32,243 nt of DNA, from positions 1-32,243 of the forward strand of contig NZ_RHGY01000010.1 in assembly GCF_003862435.1 (NCBI RefSeq), read 5' to 3'. The notes below the pieces were generated by a model. The model saw only the letters and a program-made list of their open reading frames with translations, did not search any database and was not told the origin of the DNA. Below are positions 1 through 9,119 of the stretch, piece by piece. Made by a program: the position numbers and the translations under genes. Numbering within the stretch: position 1 is the stretch's first letter; each line of letters starts with the position of its first letter. The stretch comes from Weissella viridescens. GTDB lineage: Bacteria; Bacillota; Bacilli; Lactobacillales; Lactobacillaceae.

Positions 1-2613
1 ATTTTTTATGACTTATTAGAAAGTGGTGTTGATCAATTTATTCGATACATTCCTGATTTTGAAGAATACACGCATGATTCTGAATTGATTGGTGATTATT
101 TTGAATTAACTGGCGGTACGATTGTGACAAGCTTTAGTGATTTATTGACAGCATTTAATCAACCACAATCAACCATTGAAAACAAAGATTTTTTGATGAC
201 GTATTTCTTTGGGTACGAAAAGACAACGACGATTGATTATTTGATTGAAGATGCCGATGCTGCACGACCACGCCATCGTCAATATCCTGAATTACACACA
301 TTTGATATTTTCGATACTTTGATTAAGCGTGATACATTGGAACCTATCAGTATTTTTGCGGAAGTTCAAGATCAGCTCGCTGATTTTGAGGAACCGTTCG
401 AACGCTATCTGATTGATAACTATCAAACGATTCGTCAAGAAGTCGAGTCTGATTTGCGCGATGTCTTTAAAAAGACAACGTATGAACGCCAATCCGATAC
501 GTTTGAAGTCACGTTGGCACAAATTCTCGAACGTCTGCAACAAAACTATCACCTTTCAGATGCACAAACGAATTTCCTATATGATTGTGAAGTTGCTGCG
601 GAAATTAAGGCCGTACAACCGATTCAAACGCGAATCAATACGCTATTTGATCTCATTGCAGCAGGGCATGACGTTAAGTTAATCTCTGACATGTACTTGC
701 CAAAGTCTGTGATTCAAAAGATGATTACAGTAGCCGACCCACGTTTAGCAGAGTTACCATTGTATGTTTCAAGTGAAGTTGGCTATCAAAAGTCAACCGG
801 TAAGCTGTTCGATTATGTTTTCTTTGATAGTGATTATCACTATTCAAAGTGGGTCCATTATGGTGACAACAAGCACGCTGATGGTAAGGTGCCACGTAAA
901 CTTGGCATTCAAACGTATAACCATGATATGGATAGCTTTGTGCCGAACGAATCATGGTATGTTGACGAAGCGCAAGCGCCTTATCGTTATGATGCCTATA
1001 AGCTGGCAACCTTGTTCCAACGCCGTCGTCAAGCTCTTGTGAACCAAGCCAATATGACGTTTGATATGTCAGCTTACTATGCGTATGCCTATATTGGACC
1101 TACATTTGTGCCATATGTCCACTGGGCATTACAAGATGCTATTGAGCGAGGATACGAAACGCTCTATTTCATTTCTCGTGATGGGTATTATCTCAAGCAA
1201 ATCGCGGATGTCATGATTGAAGAGCAACAGTTGCCAATCAAGGCTAAATTTATCTATGGTTCTCGTAAAGCGTGGCGTGTGCCTTCATTCATTGATGAAG
1301 TCGACCCAGCATCGTTTACACCATTTGGCATGTTTACCTTAATGGATAGCTTTGACGATATGGTCAAGTCTAGTCAACTTCCTGAAGCTGAATTACTTGA
1401 ATTATTGCCAGAGTTAGAATCGTATCGTCATGCACCAACCTTAAAGGGTGGCGTTGCGAATACAATTCGTGAGATTTTCAGTCAGTCTGAAGCCTATAAG
1501 AAACGTTTGTTAGAAATTGCTGCCGAACGTCGACCAATTGTAACGGATTATTTGCAACAAGAAATTGATTTCGATGAGAAATTTGCCTTTGTTGAATTCT
1601 GGGGTCGTGGTTATACGCAAGACACATTAACGCGCCTTTTGGAAGATGCAGCCGGGCATCCTGTCGATAATCCGTTCTATTATGTGCGAAACTTTACGGA
1701 TAATGATGGGCATTCAATTCGTCATCGCTTTACACAAATGCCGGTTAACTTTAGTCCATTTGAATCAATTTTTGCGACAACACCTTATAAGAGTATTCCT
1801 GGCTACGTACGCGCTGATGATGGTAGTGTTCAACCAATCATTACACCACAAGAGAATGAGTATCATGCGGCGATTACCGAAAATATCCAGTTATTTGCCC
1901 GTAACTTTGTCCACTTAGATGTGGCAAATGAGCGTGAATTTGACCGATTTACTGGTGAAAGTGCTTATAAGTACTTCTTTAAGCACCCATATGATGGTTA
2001 TATCACTTCGGTCTTTGCGCGTTATAAGGATAATGTGGCAATGTATGGGGAGCCACAAGAGTACGCGCCAATTTTGAGTGCTCGAACGGTGCAATTTACG
2101 ACACCGCGTCGTTTACGTCAACAAACGCGTAACCTGGAAATGTCTTTGAGTCGTTCGTCAAATGGGGCACGTGCTGCATATCGTCGTACGCAAAAGCTAA
2201 AGCGTGGTAAAGTGACTGATATTCCACAGACGAAGGTACCGTACCCGGTCAATGAGCTAAGCCGCTATGTGCACATTGAAACGTTCCCTTGTCGGGTAGT
2301 CTTACAAGAAAATCAATTCGTCTATGCTAGTGTGCATTGGGTCAAAGCTGGTAAGAGTAATTACATGTTGAAAAAGGGTACCGTGATTACGGTTTTGGGC
2401 ATTGATTGGACAGATCAAGGTGTTCCAAGATTACGGACTGCGTTGGGCTATATCTCAGCCAACAAACAACAAACTGCAGTGACATTGAGTGCTGATGCTG
2501 ATCACATTATCAAACAGCCACAACGCTTACGTCCATATGTTCGCAAGCAAGCTAAAAAGGGTAAGAAGATGCTCAAAGCAATTTTGAAGCGTACGCCTGG
2601 CTTTGATATTTAG
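1..2613 (+). CDS. CDP-glycerol glycerophosphotransferase/HAD fusion protein, 5'-truncated by window edge
   Basis: The frame is open from base 1 and the first residues (IFYDLLESGV) match residue 276 onward of the paralogue at 4065, so the true start is outside the window; the TTG at 85 is internal. What remains (870 aa) is the tail of a TagF-type glycerophosphotransferase domain, which polymerises glycerol phosphate from CDP-glycerol during teichoic acid synthesis at the inner membrane face. A HAD-type hydrolase domain follows, with motif I FDIFDTLIKRD, motif II LISDMYLP and HYGDN as the acidic motif. Then come a long conserved region (YFISRDGYYLKQIADV, FVEFWGRGYTQDTLTRLL), an SH3-like module ending GYISANK, and a lysine/arginine-rich tail that could sit on the membrane. 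Family assignment is firm; the substrate of the HAD part is unknown. Confidence 0.85.
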   Translation: MFYDLLESGVDQFIRYIPDFEEYTHDSELIGDYFELTGGTIVTSFSDLLTAFNQPQSTIENKDFLMTYFFGYEKTTTIDYLIEDADAARPRHRQYPELHTFDIFDTLIKRDTLEPISIFAEVQDQLADFEEPFERYLIDNYQTIRQEVESDLRDVFKKTTYERQSDTFEVTLAQILERLQQNYHLSDAQTNFLYDCEVAAEIKAVQPIQTRINTLFDLIAAGHDVKLISDMYLPKSVIQKMITVADPRLAELPLYVSSEVGYQKSTGKLFDYVFFDSDYHYSKWVHYGDNKHADGKVPRKLGIQTYNHDMDSFVPNESWYVDEAQAPYRYDAYKLATLFQRRRQALVNQANMTFDMSAYYAYAYIGPTFVPYVHWALQDAIERGYETLYFISRDGYYLKQIADVMIEEQQLPIKAKFIYGSRKAWRVPSFIDEVDPASFTPFGMFTLMDSFDDMVKSSQLPEAELLELLPELESYRHAPTLKGGVANTIREIFSQSEAYKKRLLEIAAERRPIVTDYLQQEIDFDEKFAFVEFWGRGYTQDTLTRLLEDAAGHPVDNPFYYVRNFTDNDGHSIRHRFTQMPVNFSPFESIFATTPYKSIPGYVRADDGSVQPIITPQENEYHAAITENIQLFARNFVHLDVANEREFDRFTGESAYKYFFKHPYDGYITSVFARYKDNVAMYGEPQEYAPILSARTVQFTTPRRLRQQTRNLEMSLSRSSNGARAAYRRTQKLKRGKVTDIPQTKVPYPVNELSRYVHIETFPCRVVLQENQFVYASVHWVKAGKSNYMLKKGTVITVLGIDWTDQGVPRLRTALGYISANKQQTAVTLSADADHIIKQPQRLRPYVRKQAKKGKKMLKAILKRTPGFDI

Positions 2614-2634
2614 ACGTTAATCACCATAATGTAG

Positions 2635-2640
2635 TACAAT
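2635..2640 (+). promoter_or_regulatory. Possible -10 box upstream of the 2717 glycerophosphotransferase gene
   Basis: TACAAT lies 18 bases after a weak -35-like TAGACG (2611-2616). If used, the start point is near 2647, so the hairpin at 2657-2693 would be inside the leader. The -35 is poor, so this is tentative. Confidence 0.35.
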
Positions 2641-2656
2641 TGAATGAAAGCGCGAT

Positions 2657-2693
2657 AAGTGTTGTTTTTGTGCAAACAAAAATGACACTTTTT
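2657..2693 (+). terminator. Rho-independent terminator or attenuator
   Basis: AAGTGT (2657-2662) pairs with ACACTT (2685-2690), and TTTTTGT (2665-2671) pairs with ACAAAAA (2676-2682), with a 2-base internal mismatch and a GCAA loop. The hairpin is followed by a short T-run. It ends the first gene, but it also lies between a possible promoter and the next start codon. Confidence 0.7.
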
Positions 2694-2716
2694 GTATTAC
2701 TGAGAGGGTTAATCAG

Positions 2717-3904
2717 ATGAACGTGAAAAAAATTTCGGATAAATTGAATCTTTATTACCAGCGAGTAAAAAAGCTCTATTTCAGAGTTATCTATATTGGG
2801 TTTAAGACGGTCGTACCAGTCCGTCAGAATCAGGTAGCGTTTTTATCAGATTCTCGTTCAAGTTTGTCCGGGAATTTTGAATATATCGTCAATGAGATTA
2901 ATCGACGTCAAGACCCTTTTAACATGGCATTTGCCTTGAATGGCACCAATTACCAAGCCAAGTCTTTTTGGATGTATACCAAGATTGCATGGTTGATTGG
3001 AACCAGTAAATACGTCCTAGTGGACGACTTCTATCCATTGGTTTATCCATTGAAAATTCGTAAGAATACAGAGTTAATTCAAGTCTGGCATGCGGTAGGG
3101 GCCTTTAAAAAGTTTGGCTTTAGCCGTGTCGGCTTGCCCGATGGACCAGATCCAAAATCTAAAAATCATCGAAACTATACGAAAGCCATTGTGTCGTCTA
3201 AGCATGTGGCACCATTTTATGCGGAAGGGTTTGGCATTGATGAAAGTCGCGTGCGTCCACTGGGCGTCCCTAGAACTGATCTGTTCTTCGACGAAAAGAA
3301 GAAAGCAACAATTGTTCAAGAATTGGCAGAAAAGTTACCTTTCATTCACAATAAAAAAGTTATTTTGTTTGCGCCGACTTTTCGTGGGCGTGGGCAGTCT
3401 AATGGCTACTATCCATATGAATGGCTCGATTTTAAAGCCCTACATGATACGTTAGCACCATTAGGCTATGTCTTCTTATTTAAAATGCACCCATTTATTA
3501 AAGAAGCGGTGCCGATTCCCGATGCGTATACCGACTTTTTCTTCGATGTCTCAAGTTCTCGTGAAATTAATGATCTGTTACTGACGACAGACGTGCTAAT
3601 TACGGATTATTCATCGGTCATTTTTGAATATAGTTTGTTAAAGCGTAAATCAATCTTTTTTGCACCAGATTTAGAAACGTATCGTGCGACCCGCGATTTT
3701 TATGTTAACTATGAGGATTTCGTTCCCGGACCAATTACATCTGATATGTCTGAAATGATTTCAGCGATTCAACATGTTGATACACAAAGTCAGGCCAAGC
3801 TACAAGACTTTCTTGATTTTTATTTTGATGATTTAGATGGTCGGTCATCCGCACGTTTTGTTGACGCGTTGGAGAATGATTTTGGACAGCAAGTAAAGGA
3901 TTAA
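2717..3904 (+). CDS. CDP-glycerol:glycerophosphate glycerophosphotransferase (TagB/TagF family)
   Basis: This 395-aa protein is a single-domain member of the teichoic acid glycerophosphotransferase family, which transfers glycerol phosphate from CDP-glycerol to a lipid-linked primer or growing chain on the cytoplasmic membrane face. Visible family motifs are VWHAVGAFKKFG (the catalytic-His region), LFAPTFRGRG, FKMHPF and ITDYSSVIFEYSLL near the C-terminus. Length fits the single-domain TagB-like primase class rather than the very long polymerases on either side. The N-terminus is basic and hydrophobic (KKLYFRVIYIGFKTVV), suiting peripheral membrane binding. The start has GAGAGGG about 10 bases upstream. 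Primase or polymerase cannot be decided from sequence. Lying between two large paralogous fusions suggests a shared wall-polymer pathway. Confidence 0.88.
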   Translation: MNVKKISDKLNLYYQRVKKLYFRVIYIGFKTVVPVRQNQVAFLSDSRSSLSGNFEYIVNEINRRQDPFNMAFALNGTNYQAKSFWMYTKIAWLIGTSKYVLVDDFYPLVYPLKIRKNTELIQVWHAVGAFKKFGFSRVGLPDGPDPKSKNHRNYTKAIVSSKHVAPFYAEGFGIDESRVRPLGVPRTDLFFDEKKKATIVQELAEKLPFIHNKKVILFAPTFRGRGQSNGYYPYEWLDFKALHDTLAPLGYVFLFKMHPFIKEAVPIPDAYTDFFFDVSSSREINDLLLTTDVLITDYSSVIFEYSLLKRKSIFFAPDLETYRATRDFYVNYEDFVPGPITSDMSEMISAIQHVDTQSQAKLQDFLDFYFDDLDGRSSARFVDALENDFGQQVKD

Positions 3905-3998
3905 CTGGCGAACATTGATGATAAAAGGTCATACATTTTGCATTAATGACGCAAATGGTGTTCAAGATTAGCGTGTTTTAAATGCCGAAATTATAGTG

Positions 3999-4004
3999 TA
4001 TAAT
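3999..4004 (+). promoter_or_regulatory. -10 box of promoter for the 4065 gene
   Basis: There is a perfect TATAAT about 60 bases before the start codon, with TG immediately before it. No convincing -35 is seen at 16-18 bases. The 160-bp gap before the gene contains no other clear signal. Confidence 0.5.
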
Positions 4005-4064
4005 CGTCCGAGAGAGATTTAGACAGTTTTCTTGATTTTGTATAGAGGGATATAGGACATAAAA

Positions 4065-7000
4065 ATGAAACTCTGGTTATTTGGAACATATAAATGGCAA
4101 GGAAATCCGAAAGCTTTGTTAATGTATATGCAAAAGCATAATGCACAAACACACGAAGTCTGGTGGATTGCCGATACAAAAGAAGAAGCACAAATGGTTG
4201 CCCGTCTTGGCTACAAAGCGACGTATGCGCAATCAAACAAAGCAGAACAATTGTTTAAGGATGCTGATGTGTACGTCACTGAAAATTTCCGTGAAAGTTA
4301 TCCAACAACCTTGAACAAGGATGCCATCATCCTTAATTTATGGCACGGTGTAGGCTTAAAGCATATTGAACTGGGATTAGGTCCTGATTCAACCCTTGCG
4401 GAGAGTATTGTTCGTAAGTATTCCCGTAATTATGCCTTATATCGCAATAATTTGAAGTTCTTAGCAACGTCACCCGCAATGGAGAGTCATTTTGAGGCGG
4501 ACATGGGCTTGACGGACGATCAAATTATTCGCGGTGGTTATCCACGAAACAGCGTCTACCGTGAACCTGGTATGCGTACGGATAAAGGTGCACTTGATTT
4601 CATCGATGATTTTGATGAAGTTTATTTGTTTGCGCCAACATATCGTTTTACAAACGTAAATGGATCATTCAAGACACTTTTGCCTGATTTAGCGGCAATT
4701 TCGGAAAAGATGGCAAAACATAATGGTCTCTTTATTTTGAAGTTGCATCCATTCATGCTACAAGATCCAGAATACTTGCAAGCTGCCAAGCAATTTGCAG
4801 ATGATAAGAACATTTACTTCTGGAATGACAAATATGATGTCTACGAGATTTTTGATAAAATAACGGTTGGTGTTGTCGACTATTCATCGATTTTCTATGA
4901 CCTTTTGGAAAGTGGTGTCAGCAAGTTTATTCGCTACATTCCGGATTATGAACAATATGTCAATGATTCTGAACTTATCGGTGACTACTTTGAATTGACG
5001 GGTGGCGACATTGTTACGTCATTTGAAGGCTTATTGCAAACCTTTGATACGGACATTGAGCCCATTCAAAATAAAGACTACTTGATGGATTACTTCTTTA
5101 AGTATGAGCAAAACCACTCAATCGAAGACTTGATTCGTGCGGCAGATGCAGCACAACCTAAGCATGAACACTTCCCAGAACTCCACACCTTCGATATTTT
5201 TGATACCTTAATCCAACGTGATGCACTTTCACCAGACAGTATCTTTGCTAAGGTGCAATCAGTCATGGGTGACTATACGGAGGAACCATTCTCAAGCTAC
5301 TTAGTTGAAAACTATGTGAAAGTCCGCAAGCAAGTGGAGCTGGATGTGCGGGATGTCTTTAGAAAGACAACTTATGAACGTCATACAGATAAGATTGAAG
5401 TAACGTTACAAGATATTCTGGGGCGTTTACAAGCAAACCACAATTTAAGTGATGCACAAGTTAAATTCTTGGCAGATACTGAAGAACAATTTGAAATTGA
5501 GGCGGTCCAACCAATTCAAAAGCGCATTGACCTGCTCTTTAAATTAAAAGCGGCTGGCAATGATGTTATGTTGATTTCAGACATGTACTTGCCTGAACAC
5601 ATCATCAAGGAAATGGTGAAGCGTGCCGATTCACGTTTAGCAGATATTCCAATGTATGTCTCAAGTTCAGTCGGTTACCAAAAGGCTACTGGACGTCTCT
5701 TCAGCTATATTTTCTTTGATATTGATTATCATTATCAAAAGTGGGTGCATTATGGAGACAATAAGGAAGCTGATGGGACAGTGCCACGTCGCTTAGGTAT
5801 CCAAACCTATAACCATGATATGGCTGAGTTTGTGCCAAATGAACGCTACTTCGTGGACACTGCCGATCGGAGTTTCGCTTACGATGCTTATCGTTTGGCA
5901 ACCTTATTTGAACGTCGTCGTTGGGAATTGCTTGATCCAAAGCAAATGAAGTTTGATGCGCCATCATACTATGCTTATTCATTTGTTGGGCCAACTTTTG
6001 TACCCTATGTGAACTGGGCCTTGCGTGATGCCATTGAACGTGGTTACCAAACGGTGTACTTTATCTCACGTGATGGTTACTACCTGAAGCAAATTGCTGA
6101 TGTCTTGATTGAAACGGAACATTTGCCAATTAAAGCGAAGTTTATTTACGGTTCACGTAAAGCTTGGCGTGTTGCCTCATTCGTTGATGAAGTTGATCCA
6201 GCCTCATTTACACCATTTGGGATGTTTACCGTAATGGATGACTTTGATGATATGGTCAAGTCGAGTCAACTACCCGAAGATGAGTTGTTGCAGATTTTGC
6301 CTGAATTAGAAGGTTATCGCAATGAACCAACTTTGACTGGTGATATTGCAGTTGGAATCCGTGAAATCTTTAGTCATTCTGAAGCTTATAAGCAACGTTT
6401 ACTTGAAATTGCAGCAGAACGTCGACCAATTGTGACGGATTATTTGAAGCAAGAAATCGACTTCGATGAAAAGTTTGCCTTTATTGAGTTCTGGGGACGT
6501 GGTTATACGCAGGACACACTAACGCGTTTGTTGAAGGATGCCGCCGGCAAGGATGTGCCAAATCCATTCTATTATGTCCGCAACTTCACTGAGACGACTG
6601 GCGAATCAATTCGTCACCGTTTCACACAAATGCCAGCAAACTTTAGTGATTTTGAATCAATTTTTGCAACCACACCATATGAGAGTATTCCTGGTTACAA
6701 GCGCGTTGATGGACGTGTTGAACCAATCTTTATTCCAAAAGAGAATAATTCACATCAGGCAATTTCTGATAACATTGAACGCTTTGCTAAGGATTACGCA
6801 AACCTTAATGTTGACGATCCAGACTTCTTTGATCGCTTTGTTGGCGAAAGTGAATTTGAATATTACTTCAGGCACCCATTTGATCCATATATTTCTTCAG
6901 TCTTTGCGCAATACAAGGATAATCTTGCCATGTATGGAAAGACACGTGCGTTTGCGCCTGTTCTAACACGTGCGGATGTTGCTTCATGTCACTCAATTGA

Positions 7001-7532
7001 TGAACTACGGACAAAGACGAAGAATATTGGTATGTCATTGTGTCAATCATCGCAAGGTGCACGTGATGCTTTCAAGCAATTACAACTTAAAGAGGGTGTT
7101 CCTGTAACGAATATTCCACAGGTAACCAATATTTTCCCAATTAATAATTTGAACCACTACATTAAACTTAATCAACCCACACCGTTCAAGGTTGAGCTAT
7201 TGAAAAATCAATATGCATATGCCGGTGTGAAATGGGTTGATACGGCGCAAAGTAAGTTCATTCTTGAAAAGGGAAGCATACTCACAGTGGAAGGTGTTGA
7301 TTGGAACGTTGGTGGAGTCCCACGCCTTCGTACTTCTGTTGGTTATATTTCTGCCAACAAGGAATTGGTACGAATGGTAACAGATGCCAATGTTGCTGAA
7401 CATATTGTGAAAAATAACCAACCAAGCATGGATTTGGAAGAACTCAAGTCCAAGACAAAGCGTAAGGTCAAGAATGAATTACGTTCAGCTTTGAATTTAG
7501 CAAAATCATTGCCGTTTTTGGATGGTAAATAA
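4065..7532 (+). CDS. CDP-glycerol glycerophosphotransferase/HAD hydrolase fusion with SH3-like C-terminus
   Basis: This 1155-aa multidomain protein is the complete paralogue of the truncated gene at position 1. Residues 1 to about 320 are a TagF-type glycerophosphotransferase domain: NLWHGVGLKH with His94, APTYR at 190-194, KLHPF at 226-230 and VVDYSS at 270-275. Residues about 374-585 are a HAD-type hydrolase: FDIFDTLIQRD with Asp377 and Asp380, LISDMYLP with Ser505, Lys540, and GDN at 564-566. Residues 600-1000 are a conserved region of unknown fold (FISRDGYYLKQIADV, IEFWGRGYTQDTLTRLL). Residues about 1031-1102 form an SH3-like module resembling the DUF5776 type (LEKGSILTVEGVDW, GYISANK), then a basic tail. 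It probably builds or modifies a glycerol-phosphate wall polymer. A role of the HAD part in removing phosphate from a precursor is inference. The start is supported by TAGAGGGA upstream. Confidence 0.87.
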   Translation: MKLWLFGTYKWQGNPKALLMYMQKHNAQTHEVWWIADTKEEAQMVARLGYKATYAQSNKAEQLFKDADVYVTENFRESYPTTLNKDAIILNLWHGVGLKHIELGLGPDSTLAESIVRKYSRNYALYRNNLKFLATSPAMESHFEADMGLTDDQIIRGGYPRNSVYREPGMRTDKGALDFIDDFDEVYLFAPTYRFTNVNGSFKTLLPDLAAISEKMAKHNGLFILKLHPFMLQDPEYLQAAKQFADDKNIYFWNDKYDVYEIFDKITVGVVDYSSIFYDLLESGVSKFIRYIPDYEQYVNDSELIGDYFELTGGDIVTSFEGLLQTFDTDIEPIQNKDYLMDYFFKYEQNHSIEDLIRAADAAQPKHEHFPELHTFDIFDTLIQRDALSPDSIFAKVQSVMGDYTEEPFSSYLVENYVKVRKQVELDVRDVFRKTTYERHTDKIEVTLQDILGRLQANHNLSDAQVKFLADTEEQFEIEAVQPIQKRIDLLFKLKAAGNDVMLISDMYLPEHIIKEMVKRADSRLADIPMYVSSSVGYQKATGRLFSYIFFDIDYHYQKWVHYGDNKEADGTVPRRLGIQTYNHDMAEFVPNERYFVDTADRSFAYDAYRLATLFERRRWELLDPKQMKFDAPSYYAYSFVGPTFVPYVNWALRDAIERGYQTVYFISRDGYYLKQIADVLIETEHLPIKAKFIYGSRKAWRVASFVDEVDPASFTPFGMFTVMDDFDDMVKSSQLPEDELLQILPELEGYRNEPTLTGDIAVGIREIFSHSEAYKQRLLEIAAERRPIVTDYLKQEIDFDEKFAFIEFWGRGYTQDTLTRLLKDAAGKDVPNPFYYVRNFTETTGESIRHRFTQMPANFSDFESIFATTPYESIPGYKRVDGRVEPIFIPKENNSHQAISDNIERFAKDYANLNVDDPDFFDRFVGESEFEYYFRHPFDPYISSVFAQYKDNLAMYGKTRAFAPVLTRADVASCHSIDELRTKTKNIGMSLCQSSQGARDAFKQLQLKEGVPVTNIPQVTNIFPINNLNHYIKLNQPTPFKVELLKNQYAYAGVKWVDTAQSKFILEKGSILTVEGVDWNVGGVPRLRTSVGYISANKELVRMVTDANVAEHIVKNNQPSMDLEELKSKTKRKVKNELRSALNLAKSLPFLDGK

Positions 7533-7538
7533 TTAATT

Positions 7539-7574
7539 AAAAACAACCTTATCTCTTGATCGGGTTGTTTTTTT
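7539..7574 (+). terminator. Rho-independent terminator after the 1155-aa fusion gene
   Basis: AAACAACC (7541-7548) pairs with GGTTGTTT (7563-7570) and a T-run follows. It separates the glycerophosphotransferase genes from the pyruvyl transferase gene. Confidence 0.85.
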
Positions 7575-7587
7575 GATGTTTTGATTG

Positions 7588-7596
7588 TGGTATACT
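7588..7596 (+). promoter_or_regulatory. Extended -10 promoter of the pyruvyl transferase gene
   Basis: TGGTATACT is an extended -10 element (TG-N-TATACT) 44 bases before the chosen start codon. No good -35 is spaced correctly, which extended -10 promoters can tolerate. Confidence 0.55.
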
Positions 7597-7639
7597 TTGC
7601 AACAATTACACGTTGATTTAAGATATGGAGATGCGAGTT

Positions 7640-9019
7640 ATGAAAAAATATCTCATACGAAGTGGACTTACTCCGCTAGACTATAAAACGCCTAGCGACT
7701 TAATTGCCCGTGACTTCATTGGTACAAATTCAGGAAACATGCTGTATGCCTATGGTATATTCCGTAATTTAGTAAGTCCCGACGTTACGATTGATAGCGA
7801 CGAGTACGTTGTTAGTATGAATCGTGTGGCGGACATTAATGAGCAGTATGATGGCTACATCATCGCATTGGCTGATGCGATTCGACCCGATTTTATGCCC
7901 ACGCTTAAGGCACTGACCAAGGTGATTCGTGCTTTAGATATTCCGGTCTACCTAATTGGTATGGGGGTTCGGGCTGATTATGGTGTTGCAGGTGCTGATT
8001 TACACTTTGAGTATGATGATATTGTCCGTGACTTTGTTGCGGCAATCTTGGAGAAGTCTAGTGTTGTTGGTCTCCGCGGTGAAATTACATCACAGTATTT
8101 AACCAATCTTGGCTTTAAAGCCGGACAAGACCATGTTGTGATTGGTTGCCCATCAATGTATGCATTTGGTCCGCATTTAAAAATCAGAGACTTACCTCGC
8201 CATGTCAATCTACAGACGGCACGGTTTACCACAAATCTTTCAAAAAGTGCACCGCAAGCCACAATGGACTATCTGAATCATTTACATCGTGACTATGCGG
8301 ATGCGAGTTATATTCCACAAGAGTATGATGAATTTAAATTGTTATACACTGGTGGTTCAACTTTTTCAATCGACCATTATCCATCACATATCGAAGATCC
8401 AGCATATGCAAGCGGTCAAGCAAAATTCTATCTCAACGCACCAACTTGGATTAATGATATGAAGTCAGCGGACTTTAGCATTGGTACTCGTTTTCATGGT
8501 AATGTTGCGGCGACTTTAGCTGGAACACCAAGTATCACCATTCCGATTGATGCACGGATGCAAGAATTAGTTGAGTTTCACGGTTTACCCTATATCTTGC
8601 CGGAACGCTTAGCTGAAAATCCAACTCCTGATGTGCTACTACAAGAGTTGGATGTACATGCGCCAGAAAAGAAACAAGCTACCAATTATGCTAATTTTAT
8701 CGCCTTCTTAAAAGCCAATGGTTTGGAACCTACGATTGAACAAGACCCAGAAATGGCTTATGCCGATAAATTAGAAAAGCAAGCGCACTTATATCGAGGC
8801 GTTGCTTCCTCTGAACAAATCTCGGATGTTGAACGACGGGCACGGCTAGCTGAAGGGACTACGGCTAATCTAATCAAAGAAAAGCGTTTAAGGGCAGCGA
8901 TCAAGCACCATCAAGAGAAAAACCGAGCCTTAACAAATGAAAATGATAAATTGCATGCACAAATTGAACAACTCCAAAAGCAACTGAAAACGGCAACAGA
9001 AACCCCTGATGAAGAATAA
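7640..9019 (+). CDS. Polysaccharide pyruvyl transferase family protein
   Basis: This 459-aa protein belongs to the family that adds pyruvyl ketals from phosphoenolpyruvate to cell-wall or exopolysaccharide sugars (CsaB and relatives). Evidence is the N-terminal GTNSGNMLYAYG, the IGMGVRADYG and VGLRGEITSQYLTNLG segments, VIGCPSMYAFG, and the C-terminal SIGTRFHGNVAATLAGTPS with Arg284 and His286. The last 70 residues, rich in Lys, Glu and Gln, are predicted coiled coil, perhaps for oligomerisation. In-frame ATGs lie at 7625, 7631 and 7640; the last is chosen because GGAG at 7627-7630 sits 9 bases before it. Coming after glycerophosphotransferase genes, it fits modification of a surface polymer. 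The acceptor sugar is unknown. Confidence 0.85.
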   Translation: MKKYLIRSGLTPLDYKTPSDLIARDFIGTNSGNMLYAYGIFRNLVSPDVTIDSDEYVVSMNRVADINEQYDGYIIALADAIRPDFMPTLKALTKVIRALDIPVYLIGMGVRADYGVAGADLHFEYDDIVRDFVAAILEKSSVVGLRGEITSQYLTNLGFKAGQDHVVIGCPSMYAFGPHLKIRDLPRHVNLQTARFTTNLSKSAPQATMDYLNHLHRDYADASYIPQEYDEFKLLYTGGSTFSIDHYPSHIEDPAYASGQAKFYLNAPTWINDMKSADFSIGTRFHGNVAATLAGTPSITIPIDARMQELVEFHGLPYILPERLAENPTPDVLLQELDVHAPEKKQATNYANFIAFLKANGLEPTIEQDPEMAYADKLEKQAHLYRGVASSEQISDVERRARLAEGTTANLIKEKRLRAAIKHHQEKNRALTNENDKLHAQIEQLQKQLKTATETPDEE

Positions 9020-9034
9020 ATCAGGGGTTTGTTT
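9000..9034 (+). terminator. Rho-independent terminator overlapping the end of the pyruvyl transferase gene
   Basis: AAACCCCTGAT (9000-9010) pairs perfectly with ATCAGGGGTTT (9020-9030) around a 9-base loop containing the stop codon, with a T-run after. The upstream arm is coding sequence. Confidence 0.88.
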
Positions 9035-9056
9035 TAAATTTATTGGTTTAAATATT

Positions 9057-9085
9057 TTGACCTTTAATCAAATTGATGCTATGCT
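9057..9085 (+). promoter_or_regulatory. Promoter of the DJ-1/epimerase/ArsR operon
   Basis: TTGACC (9057-9062) and TATGCT (9080-9085) are 17 bases apart and lie 35 bases before the first start codon. The ArsR protein encoded at the end of the unit is a plausible repressor of this promoter, but no clear operator palindrome was identified. Confidence 0.65.
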
Positions 9086-9119
9086 TTTGTAAGCGAATCA
9101 AGTATAAAGGAGATTAACG

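Noticed and set aside
292-1042. Several 80-95 codon open frames on both strands inside the first gene
   Set aside because: They lie wholly within a well-supported long gene, show no ribosome binding sites and their proteins look random.
3925-3955. Hairpin CATTTTGC/GCAAATG after the 395-aa gene as a terminator
   Set aside because: The stem has a bulge and no T-run follows; not enough for a terminator call.
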